DNA of 64,000 bases from Pseudarthrobacter sp. NBSH8 (lineage in GTDB: Bacteria > Actinomycetota > Actinomycetes > Actinomycetales > Micrococcaceae): NCBI RefSeq assembly GCF_014217545.1, contig NZ_CP043178.1, positions 186,001-250,000 of the forward strand. The letters are read 5' to 3'. The translations under genes and the position numbers were made by a program. Shown here in pieces: positions 47,146 through 54,913 of the stretch; position 1 is the first letter of the stretch, and each line of letters begins with the position of its first letter. The notes under the pieces were generated by a model that did no database searches, was not told where the DNA came from, and saw only the letters and a list, made by a program, of their open reading frames with translations.

Positions 47146-47223
47146 GACGCTCTCTCACTTCCTGCGAGCTTCCCCCCGGACGCTCTCTCACTTCCTGCTT
47201 GTTTTTGGCGGACGCTCTCTCAC
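47146..47223. repeat. Three direct repeats of GACGCTCTCTCAC
   Basis: GACGCTCTCTCAC starts at 47146, 47179 and 47211 (period 33 and 32). The first two copies continue as TTCCTGC and all are preceded by C/G-rich sequence. The last copy covers the sialidase stop codon (47220-47222). The array lies between the divergently ending sialidase and the nan operon promoter, upstream of -35 at 47130. It may be an extragenic repeat family or regulator binding sites. Confidence 0.75.
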
Positions 47224-48974
47224 CCGGGCGCGCTGACGTCGCCGGAGCCGGTGTCAAACCTGAAAGCACGACGGCGGCGCTCGGCAGTGCCGCCGCGCTC
47301 GCCGGTCATTTCAAATGCCACCTCGTAGGCCACCTCGGCGTAGCCGCGCGCCACATCGGCCGCGGTGACGGTGTAGCCGGGAGTGAAGTAGAGGGCTTCT
47401 TCCCCGGGGCCAAGGTCCGCGGCGGGGAAGGCGTCCGAGCCGGGACCGGACAGCCGGACCGAGGTTGCCGGCAGGGGGCCGTCATTGCGTGCCCGGCCCG
47501 TGAAGGCCAGGATGTCCCCGGCCTTGTAGCCGGGAATGATGGGGCCATAGTTCAGGTCCTGCGCCTCCCGCGTGCCGATGACCTGCGCAGCTTCGGCCGA
47601 GTAGCCCTGGCCGATTTCCTTCCAGGTGTGAACGCCCCAGTCCTCACCGCCGGACTGCATGACGTGGAACTCGCCGGCGTTCTGCCAGGCCTTCGGGCGG
47701 CCGGGCGTGATGGAGCGCAGAACCATGTCGAACACAAGACCCGCGCCGGGCACGCCCGCTTCCACGGTGGACTCGGGCGGGATGCCCCCGGCGTCGCTCC
47801 CAGTGGCGGCGGGACGGGCGGTGAGTTGTTCGGTGAGTTGCTCCGCGGGCACGGAGGCGAACACGATTTCCCGGTAGCCCTGGCGTTCGTAGAGGATGCC
47901 GATGTTGCCGTCGGGGAGCCGGGCGGCCGTCGAATATGCCGAGCTTCCCGGGCAGAGGACCAGCTTCGCGGGCCAGCTGAGGCCGTTGTCGGCGGACAGG
48001 CTGATCACCGTGTTCCGCCGCAGGGCCGTGTCCTGGTTGTTGGTGGCCAGAAGCCATGAGCCGGTGGACTCGGCGGCGAGGGAGGTTACGGACGGCAGGC
48101 CGTCGAAGCGGACCAGGGAGCCGTTGTCACCCGGGTCCGGGAGGTCCGCGACAGGTCGCAGTGCGCTCCAGGTGGCCCCGCCGTCGTCGGATGTTGCGGC
48201 AAGGCGGCGCGGTGTGCCGCGGCTGTGCAGCAGGAGCCTGCCGTCCTGCAGGGCGACAACTTTGTTTTCATTCGGGGTGTAGCCGTGCGTCCGGGCGCCG
48301 ATGAGCTCCCCGAGGGTCCAGGAGTCGCCGTGGTCGTCGCTGTACGCCGAGGCGGCCATGATCTCGCTGCCGGCCAGGACCACAAACTGCTGCACCAGCC
48401 GGCCGCGGTACGGGCCGGCGTGGATCTGGATGCCCTGCCCGGCCGCGGCGAAGATCCCGGTGATGTCCGGCTCGTCCGTACCTGGCTCACGCGGGCGGAC
48501 AGGCGGCCGGAGCTTAAGCTGGGCGGTGATCCTGCGGTGCTGCCAGGTCAGGCCGTCGTCGTCCGAGTAGCTGAGATCGCAGTGCTGCACATCGTCGTCG
48601 GGCTCCAGCCCGGCCGCGGCTTCGAAGAATCCGGCGTGCGTTCCGGCGGCGTGGAACATAAAGTTCCGGCCGGTCTCAGCGTCCACCAGGAGGCTGGGGT
48701 CGCCGTAGCCATTGAGGCCGCGGCCCGTCCTTACTACCTGCTGTTTGCCCCAGGTCCCGCCGTTGTCCGTGCTGCGCCGGAGCAGGAGGTCAATCGGGTT
48801 GGGCAGGTCATCGAGGTTGGGGCGGCCGTCGTAGGCGGCCAGCAGGGTGCCCTGCCGTGAGACGGCGAGGGCGGGGATCCTGTATTGCCGGTAGCCGCCG
48901 GTGCCCCGGACCGCCAGCACGTGTTCGACGTCGGGCATGGCAGCCGCCGTTGGCTGCAGGACATGGGATGTCAT
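47220..48974 (-). CDS. Sialidase (exo-alpha-sialidase, GH33-like), no signal peptide
   Basis: A 584-residue sialidase. The FRIP-like arginine motif is QYRIPALAVS near residue 35. Asp boxes follow: STDNGGTWG, SDDDGLTWQ, SDDHGDSWT, SDDGGATWS and SADNGLSWP, as in a six-bladed propeller. A catalytic acid/base region (YRQYRIP, NENKVV, YERQGYREIVFAS) is in place. Residues ~400-584 hold a linker and an Ig-like fold (AGDILAFTGRARNDGPLPAT), usual in secreted sialidases. Yet the start at 48974 is followed by no signal peptide and no upstream alternative exists, so the enzyme should be cytoplasmic unless exported another way. -10 TACAAT lies 6 bases before the ATG, suggesting leaderless mRNA. Confidence 0.88.
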   Translation of the reverse strand: MTSHVLQPTAAAMPDVEHVLAVRGTGGYRQYRIPALAVSRQGTLLAAYDGRPNLDDLPNPIDLLLRRSTDNGGTWGKQQVVRTGRGLNGYGDPSLLVDAETGRNFMFHAAGTHAGFFEAAAGLEPDDDVQHCDLSYSDDDGLTWQHRRITAQLKLRPPVRPREPGTDEPDITGIFAAAGQGIQIHAGPYRGRLVQQFVVLAGSEIMAASAYSDDHGDSWTLGELIGARTHGYTPNENKVVALQDGRLLLHSRGTPRRLAATSDDGGATWSALRPVADLPDPGDNGSLVRFDGLPSVTSLAAESTGSWLLATNNQDTALRRNTVISLSADNGLSWPAKLVLCPGSSAYSTAARLPDGNIGILYERQGYREIVFASVPAEQLTEQLTARPAATGSDAGGIPPESTVEAGVPGAGLVFDMVLRSITPGRPKAWQNAGEFHVMQSGGEDWGVHTWKEIGQGYSAEAAQVIGTREAQDLNYGPIIPGYKAGDILAFTGRARNDGPLPATSVRLSGPGSDAFPAADLGPGEEALYFTPGYTVTAADVARGYAEVAYEVAFEMTGERGGTAERRRRAFRFDTGSGDVSAPG

Positions 48975-49040
48975 ATCTCCATTGTAGGGGACACGTAACA
49001 CGCCTGTGTAGGCGGCCGCATGTCTGGCAGAGTTATGACC

Positions 49041-49979
49041 ATGCTCACAGTTATTGGCGAAGGCCTTGTTGACGTTGTCCAGCGCGCCTCCGGAATCAAA
49101 GCCCACGTGGGCGGCAGCCCCCTTAACGTCGCGGTGGGCCTGGCCCGCCTTGACCATCCCGTGCAGTTCATCGGCCGCTACGGCCGCGACGCCTACGGGG
49201 ATTCGGTGGCGGCGCACCTGCGCTCCAGCTCCGTTATGCTGCCGCTTGGCCCCGATGACCTGCCTACCAGCGTGGCCACCGCCGTAATTGACGACGACGG
49301 CGCCGCCACCTACACGTTCGACCTCGCCTGGGAGCTTCCCGGCCTGGCGGACCGCCTCGCCTATATGCTGCAGGGAACCACCCTGATGCACACCGGCTCC
49401 ATCGCCACGATGCTGGCGCCGGGCGCCGCGGCGGTGCTTGCCGCCGTCGAGCACGCCCACCCCGCCGCCACGATCAGTTTCGATCCCAACTGCCGGCCCA
49501 GCATCATCACCGACGTGGACTATGCACGGACACAGACCGAGAAGTTCGTCACGCTCTCGGACGTGGTCAAGGCCTCGGACGAGGACCTGGAGTGGTTGTA
49601 CCCGGGGGTGGACGTGCTTGAATCGGCGCGCCGCTGGCTGTCGCTGGGCGGGTCCGAAGGGCCGGCCATTGTGGTGGTCACGCGCGGCGCGGCCGGACCG
49701 TGGGGCATTACGGCTGCCGGTGAAGCCGCGATCGACGCGCCCCGCGTGGAAGTGGCCGACACTGTGGGTGCCGGTGATTCCTTTATGGCCGCCCTGCTCT
49801 CCGGGATCGTGGACCGGGGCCTGGACGGTGCGCAGAACCGGAAGGACCTGCGCGAACTTCCGGCGGAGGGCCTGGCGGAACTCCTGGCGCACGCAGCCCG
49901 CGCGGCGGCCGTTACTGTTTCCCGCCCGGGCGCCAACCCGCCCACGCGTGCCGAACTGAACGAGGTTCCGGCGGAGTAG
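49041..49979 (+). CDS. PfkB-family carbohydrate kinase (fructokinase/ribokinase-like)
   Basis: A ~312-residue sugar kinase. N-terminal signature is AHVGGSPLNVAVGLARL, the anion-hole/catalytic signature is DTVGAGDSFMAALLSG near residue 250. ATG at 49041, 49035 or 49020 are all possible; I prefer 49041 (LTVIGEGLVD). It is divergent from the sialidase with a ~65-base gap and in line with the HAD gene. Substrate is likely a ketohexose or similar sugar; the sialidase neighbour does not settle it. Confidence 0.88.
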   Translation: MLTVIGEGLVDVVQRASGIKAHVGGSPLNVAVGLARLDHPVQFIGRYGRDAYGDSVAAHLRSSSVMLPLGPDDLPTSVATAVIDDDGAATYTFDLAWELPGLADRLAYMLQGTTLMHTGSIATMLAPGAAAVLAAVEHAHPAATISFDPNCRPSIITDVDYARTQTEKFVTLSDVVKASDEDLEWLYPGVDVLESARRWLSLGGSEGPAIVVVTRGAAGPWGITAAGEAAIDAPRVEVADTVGAGDSFMAALLSGIVDRGLDGAQNRKDLRELPAEGLAELLAHAARAAAVTVSRPGANPPTRAELNEVPAE

Positions 49980-50066
49980 GAGGTTCCGCCACATCGACTG
50001 CTTTTTGCCGCCGGCCGTGGCGACCTTCGCATCGTTCGCCACGTTCGCCCCACGTAGACTGGCAGG

Positions 50067-50885
50067 ATGCGGCTGGTAGCAAGTGATATTGACGGAACGA
50101 TTCTTGGGCACGACGGAAAGATCAGCGACCGCACCGTCCGGGCCTTCCACGCCTGCAGGGACGCCGGCATCGAGCTCGTTTTTGTCACCGGCCGCCCGCC
50201 GCGCTGGCTCCACCCGCTGGAGGAACAGCTGGGCCACACCGGCACGGTCATCTGTTCCAACGGCGCCGTGGTGTGGGACCTCGAAGCGGACCGGCTGGTT
50301 TCCGCCCGGGCGCTGGGCATCGATGCGGTGCTGGAACTGCGGCGGATCATCAAGAAACTGCGCCCCGCCGCGCTCTTCGCCGCGGAAACCCTGACCGGAT
50401 TCCATCTGGAGCCGGGTTTCATCGAGAACGGCTCCAGCGAGCTGCTGGCCGAATTCACCCCCGCACCGCTGGCCGGGACGCTGACCCCGGACGACGCCGT
50501 CGTCAAGTTCCTGGCGATTGTCAGGGATGGCACCGCGGACGACTTCCTGGCAGCCGTGCGGCCCGCCGTCGCCCATCTCGCGTCTGCCACGCACTCCGCA
50601 CCGACCGTGGCGATGCTTGAACTGTCTCTTCCCGGCGTCAACAAAGCTGTCACCCTCGCCGAATACGCCAAGGCGCTGTCCATTGACGCCGCCGACGTCG
50701 TGGCGTTCGGGGACATGCCCAACGACGTCGAAATGTTGCGTTGGGCGGGCCACGGGTACGCCATGGCCAGCGGCCATCCGGACGCCATCATCGCCGCCGG
50801 GCAGCAGGCACCGCACTTTGACGACGACGGCGTGGCCCAGATCCTCGAAGCCAGGCTCGCGGCGCTGGGGGTAAAGCTCTCCTGA
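50067..50885 (+). CDS. HAD-superfamily (Cof-type) phosphatase
   Basis: A 272-residue phosphohydrolase. Motif I is LVASDIDGTILGHDG (nucleophile and acid Asp), motif II FVTGRPPRW, motif III the Lys in ITLAEYAKALSI region, and motif IV VVAFGDMPNDVEMLRW. A C2B-type cap lies between motifs II and III. Substrates of this class are sugar phosphates or PLP/FMN-type phosphates. It follows the PfkB kinase by ~87 bases on the same strand, so a sugar-phosphate role is plausible but unproven. Confidence 0.9.
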   Translation: MRLVASDIDGTILGHDGKISDRTVRAFHACRDAGIELVFVTGRPPRWLHPLEEQLGHTGTVICSNGAVVWDLEADRLVSARALGIDAVLELRRIIKKLRPAALFAAETLTGFHLEPGFIENGSSELLAEFTPAPLAGTLTPDDAVVKFLAIVRDGTADDFLAAVRPAVAHLASATHSAPTVAMLELSLPGVNKAVTLAEYAKALSIDAADVVAFGDMPNDVEMLRWAGHGYAMASGHPDAIIAAGQQAPHFDDDGVAQILEARLAALGVKLS

Positions 50886-50988
50886 CCCCGGCTTCCGGGC
50901 CGGGAATTCACAGGAGCCGCTCACCTCGCGTTCACCTTTGCCATTTACCGTGGGTTACGGATAAACATCCGCAGCTGAAGGGGTAGTC

Positions 50989-51237
50989 ATGGCAAGAAAC
51001 GGCAACCAACGCGCGGCCGAGGCGCCGTTGCGCCCGGCAGAGCCGGCTGCGCACTGGAAGGCACTGAAAGAGGGTGACCGCGTCCGCGTCCGCCTCACCC
51101 CGGGATACGAAACCGGCGGGTTCGTGGATGCCATCACGTGGGACCACACCGCTGTGTGGGTGGACCTCGACGACGGCCACGGCCGCACGCTGCTGCACTG
51201 CAGCGACGGCGTGGAGATTGTGCCGCAGGACGCATAG
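50989..51237 (+). CDS. Small hypothetical protein, SH3-like
   Basis: An 82-residue soluble protein. The middle (HWKALKEGDRVRVRLTPGYE) and TAVWVDLDDGHGRTLLHC look like a small beta-barrel/SH3-like fold. No Cys pair, signal or membrane helix. It starts at ATG 50989 with GAAGGGG upstream and ends 27 bases before the GDPD gene. Function unknown; a nucleic-acid or ligand-binding accessory is possible. Confidence 0.65.
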   Translation: MARNGNQRAAEAPLRPAEPAAHWKALKEGDRVRVRLTPGYETGGFVDAITWDHTAVWVDLDDGHGRTLLHCSDGVEIVPQDA

Positions 51238-51264
51238 CCCGGCGGCTCCGGTACGCTCGCAAAC

Positions 51265-52071
51265 GTGACTCAGTCGTTTTTTGATGCTTCCGACGGTGCT
51301 GGCCGTCCCCCGTGTCCCATCGCCCTGGCCCACCGCGGATTCTCGCGGGAAGGGCTGGAGAACTCGATGGCCGCGTTCCGGGCCGCCGCCGAACTCGGCT
51401 ATGAGTACCTTGAGACGGATGTGCACACCACCTCCGACGGCGTGCTGCTGCTCTTCCACGACGACACCCTGGACCGGGTCACAGACGGCCGGGGCCGGAT
51501 TTCGGAGCTGACCGCCGCTGAGGTTTCCACCGCGCGGATCGGCGGGCTCGAGCCCGTGCCGCTGTTCGACGACCTGCTGAGCGCCTTCCCGGCTGCCCGG
51601 CTGAACCTCGACGTCAAAGACTGGAAGTCGGTGCAAAGCCTGGCTGCCGGCATCGAACGGCACGGCGCCCATGACCGGGTCCTGGTGGCCAGTTTCTCAG
51701 ACCGCAGACGCCGGGCGGTGCTGAAACTGCTGAGCCGTCCGGTGGCTTCCTCGGCAGGGATGGTGACGAACGCGCTGTTTGTCCTGCTGGGCCCGGTGCT
51801 TCCGGCTGCCTGGCTGCGCCTGGCGCTGCGGGGACCGTTGAGCGATGTCCAGGCCCTGCAGGTTCCGGTCCGCTACGGGGCGGTCCGCGTGGTGACGGCT
51901 GCCTATGTGCGGCGGGCGCACGCCCTGGGCCTGGTGGTCCATGTGTGGACCATCAACCACCCGGCTGAGATGCACCGGTTACTTGACCTGGGCGTGGACG
52001 GGATCGTGACGGACCGCGCGGATCTCCTGAAGCAGGTCTTGCGGGAACGCGGCCAGTGGCCCGGCGGCTGA
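51265..52071 (+). CDS. Glycerophosphodiester phosphodiesterase family protein
   Basis: A 268-residue TIM-barrel phosphodiesterase. Active-site residues are in ALAHRGFSREGLENSMAAF (His, Arg, Glu), EYLETDVHTTSDGV (Glu, Asp, His) and the Ca-binding FHDDTLDRVTDGRG. The closing VHVWTINHPAEMHRLLDLGV is also typical. No signal peptide, so cytoplasmic, releasing glycerol 3-phosphate from lipid headgroup diesters. GTG start at 51265; convergent with the EAL gene. Confidence 0.92.
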   Translation: MTQSFFDASDGAGRPPCPIALAHRGFSREGLENSMAAFRAAAELGYEYLETDVHTTSDGVLLLFHDDTLDRVTDGRGRISELTAAEVSTARIGGLEPVPLFDDLLSAFPAARLNLDVKDWKSVQSLAAGIERHGAHDRVLVASFSDRRRRAVLKLLSRPVASSAGMVTNALFVLLGPVLPAAWLRLALRGPLSDVQALQVPVRYGAVRVVTAAYVRRAHALGLVVHVWTINHPAEMHRLLDLGVDGIVTDRADLLKQVLRERGQWPGG

Positions 52072-52132
52072 CCCGGTTCCAGGGAGTCTGCGCCGGGTGC
52101 ACTGCGCAGGACTGCGGTGCATTTCCGCGCAG

Positions 52133-53179
52133 TCAGGAGCCGCCGGGACCTTGGATGGCGTGGTTGGCAGCGAGGCGGCGGAGCCCATCGGGGTCCAGTG
52201 GCGTATTCCACGCCGCCCAGTCCTTCGGCCGCACGGAGGGCCGCCCCAGCAGGAAGCCCTGGCCGGCGCTGAAACCCAACTCCGTAAGGACATTCAGTTC
52301 CTCGGTGGTTTCGACTCCTTCTGCCACCAAAACGCTGCCTATCTGCTCCGCGAAGTCCACCAGGCACGCAGCCAGGGCGTGCTGGGAGGTGTCCGTGTCC
52401 ACGCCGCTGATCACATTCCGGCCCAGCTTGATGAAGTCAGGCCGCAGATGGAGCATCCGGCTCAGGGCGCCCGCGGTGGGGTGCGAATCATCGATTGCAA
52501 TGCGCAGCCCCCGTTCACGGAGCGGCGTAATTGCGGAAATGAAATGCGAGTATTCCTCGTCCGGAATTTCGTTCGTCAATTCGAGCACAATTCGGTCTAT
52601 TGGCAGCTCGATGTGTTCAAACAATTCGGGGAGCCGGGGATCCAGGCATGATACGGGGGAGATGTTCAGGGACACGTAGAGGTGCGCGGGGAGTTTCGCG
52701 GCAGCTAAGGCTGCGGACGCGAGGGCCGAGAATTCCAGGTTGGCGCCCAAGCCAACGGCGGCCGCCTCGGCGAACCAGATTTCCGCGCCTGCGCCGTCGT
52801 CGCTGACAAAGCGTGACAACGCCTCTACACCCATTACGGCTCTGGATTCGAGGCCGTAGATCGGTTGGAATGCGGTCATCAGCATCTGGTTTTCCAGCAG
52901 CGAGCTGATTCGCGACAGGCTGCGGAGGGAATCCAGCCGCTCGGCCAGTTGGGGCGGCATGGCGCTGAGGGGTTGCGGAAAACGGGCAGTGTCCGGAGTG
53001 CCGCCTTCTGCGCCGTCCTGTTGTTGGCGCTCCAGAAGATACTCCAGCAGGGCCCGTTCAGGCGCGCCTGGGTTTTCTCCCAGGCGGTCGCTAAGGCGCT
53101 GACGTATTGCCGCCCCGGCAGGATCAGAATCCCCGAGGACCCCAGCAATAACTCCCCAAGCTTGTATCCGAACCGTCAT
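52133..53179 (-). CDS. EAL-domain c-di-GMP phosphodiesterase
   Basis: A ~348-residue protein with a ~100-residue N-terminal region of unknown fold and a C-terminal EAL domain. Catalytic positions are kept: GVEALSRF, LNISPVSC (Asn), VLELTNE (Glu), AIDDSHPT (Asp-Asp), IKLGRN (Lys), LVAEGVET (Glu) and GQGFLLGRP (Gln). The loop after Asp-Asp differs from the usual DDFGTG, so activity may be altered. ATG at 53179 or TTG at 53185 starts the gene. It follows the GGDEF-EAL gene by ~170 bases on the same strand. Confidence 0.88.
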   Translation of the reverse strand: MTVRIQAWGVIAGVLGDSDPAGAAIRQRLSDRLGENPGAPERALLEYLLERQQQDGAEGGTPDTARFPQPLSAMPPQLAERLDSLRSLSRISSLLENQMLMTAFQPIYGLESRAVMGVEALSRFVSDDGAGAEIWFAEAAAVGLGANLEFSALASAALAAAKLPAHLYVSLNISPVSCLDPRLPELFEHIELPIDRIVLELTNEIPDEEYSHFISAITPLRERGLRIAIDDSHPTAGALSRMLHLRPDFIKLGRNVISGVDTDTSQHALAACLVDFAEQIGSVLVAEGVETTEELNVLTELGFSAGQGFLLGRPSVRPKDWAAWNTPLDPDGLRRLAANHAIQGPGGS

Positions 53180-53345
53180 TAGCAACGCCCCCAGTTGACG
53201 AAGTAATGGCTCCTTGGCCTCTTTATTTTCAAATTTCCAGATACCTTCGGAATGCTCTACTTCTGATTAATGCCGATCTTCCTGACCGCGAAGAATCGGA
53301 TGCCGCCACTTGATCGTATATCGGGATGATCGAAAAGCGCAGCCC

Positions 53346-54893
53346 CTAATCGATCAACCTCTTATTACTTTCGGATAAAGTCTCGGCCAGCAGTCCAGGA
53401 ATCTGTTCGGGCGGGACGGGCTTGCTGAAGAAATAGCCCTGTGCGCTGAGGCACCCTAGGTTCCTGAGGTGCTCGGCCTGGTCCGCTGTTTCCACGCCCT
53501 CCCACACGGCTTCGAGCCCGCAGGCGCGCACCAATTGAAGGACGGCGGCCACCAGTGCAGGCTGGCTGGGGTCCGTGCCCAGTCCCTCAATCAGGGACCG
53601 GTCCACTTTGACCCGGTCCACTGGGAGCCGGCGCAGGTAGCTGATGGAGGAATACCCGGTACCGAAGTCGTCGATTTCGATTCCGACGCCCAGTCCGCGC
53701 AGCCCGCCAAGGGAGTACCGGTCCAGTTCGTTGCCCCTGACGATGGCCGCTTCCGTCAGCTCCAGGACAACCTGCTCTGGACGGACGCCCGTCTGCTTGA
53801 GCACGGCGCGGACGTCCTCGATGAACTGCAGGCTCTGCAGATCAGTTGCGGAGATGTTGATCCGGACGGAAAACCTGCTATCCACCAGTCCGGCATCAAT
53901 CCAGCGGCGTAGCTGGCCGACAGCTGTGCTGAGCACCCACAGGCCCAGCTCGGAGATCAGTCCCGCGTCTTCTGCCAGCGGGATGAACTCGTCGGGCATG
54001 ATGCGGCCGCGGGTGGGGTGGTCCCAACGGACCAGGGCCTCCACGCCTTCGATGCGCCCGGTGCCCAGTTCAATCACGGGCTGGTAGTGCAGCACCAAGC
54101 CCTCGCCCTTGATGGCGGTCCGGAGGTCCTCCAGCAACTGGCTGCGGAGCTTGCGGATGAGCAGAAGCCCGGGTTCGAAGACGTGGAGCCGGTTGAGCCC
54201 CTCGGCTTTGGAGGCGTACATGGCCACATCGGCCTCCATCAGCAGGTCCTCGGCCCGCCGCCCGGACGCCCCGACGCTGAGTCCAACGCTCGCCCCGCAG
54301 CGGACCGTCCGGTCAGGAAGGTCAATGGGTTCCTTAATGGCTGCCAGGATGCGCTGGCCTACGACGGCGGCCTGGTCGGCTCCCGTGGCCGGCATAACGA
54401 TGGCGAACTCGTCCCCGCCCAGCCGGGCTACAACGTCGTTGGTCCGGACTGCGCGGCGGATGCGTTGTCCCACGGTAACCAGTACCTGATCCCCGGCAGA
54501 GTGGCCGAGGGTGTCGTTGATGGATTTGAAGGCGTCAAGGTCAAGGAGGAGGATAACGGGCTGGCTGAGGGCATCGCCGTCGTGGTCCTGGGCGGACTTC
54601 AGTGCAGCGAGAAGCGCCGAGCGGTTGGCAAGGCCGGTGAGGGGATCCTGCATCGCCATCTTCTTCATTTCGCGGTGGGCTTCGTGCAGCAGTTGCGTGC
54701 GGACCTCAACACGCTGCTCAAGCTCCTCGTAAATGATCTGGAGGTCCTCGGCCAGGAGGTTGGTGCCCATGATGATGGCGTCGAGCTCGTCCCGGGCCGG
54801 CGAAACTTCTATCCGCGACTGGAGGTCTCCGGAGGCGAGCCGGACGATGCCATCGAGCAGCTGGGAGAGCCTGGGGTCATCGTCAGCGAACAT
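53346..54893 (-). CDS. GGDEF-EAL bifunctional c-di-GMP enzyme
   Basis: A 515-residue protein. Residues 1-75 form a HAMP-like/coiled helical segment with no membrane helix. GGDEF domain (~80-240): LTGLANRSALLAAL, VARLGGDEFAIVMPA; an RxxD inhibitory site is suggested by RRAVRTND. EAL domain (~255-505): GVEALVRWDHP, INISATDL, LELTEAAIV, EIDDFGTGYSS, VKVDRSLI, EGVETADQ and SAQGYFF, all catalytic residues present. Both synthesis and hydrolysis are possible. Strong AAGGAGG precedes ATG at 54893, 20 bases after the hybrid kinase. Confidence 0.92.
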   Translation of the reverse strand: MFADDDPRLSQLLDGIVRLASGDLQSRIEVSPARDELDAIIMGTNLLAEDLQIIYEELEQRVEVRTQLLHEAHREMKKMAMQDPLTGLANRSALLAALKSAQDHDGDALSQPVILLLDLDAFKSINDTLGHSAGDQVLVTVGQRIRRAVRTNDVVARLGGDEFAIVMPATGADQAAVVGQRILAAIKEPIDLPDRTVRCGASVGLSVGASGRRAEDLLMEADVAMYASKAEGLNRLHVFEPGLLLIRKLRSQLLEDLRTAIKGEGLVLHYQPVIELGTGRIEGVEALVRWDHPTRGRIMPDEFIPLAEDAGLISELGLWVLSTAVGQLRRWIDAGLVDSRFSVRINISATDLQSLQFIEDVRAVLKQTGVRPEQVVLELTEAAIVRGNELDRYSLGGLRGLGVGIEIDDFGTGYSSISYLRRLPVDRVKVDRSLIEGLGTDPSQPALVAAVLQLVRACGLEAVWEGVETADQAEHLRNLGCLSAQGYFFSKPVPPEQIPGLLAETLSESNKRLID

Positions 54894-54913
54894 CTGGTGC
54901 CTCCTTCCCGCGT

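Noticed and set aside
48975..50924. Upstream extension of the sialidase frame to 50924 (1234 codons)
   Set aside because: It runs antisense through the PfkB and HAD genes, has no homology and the sialidase fold starts near 48974.
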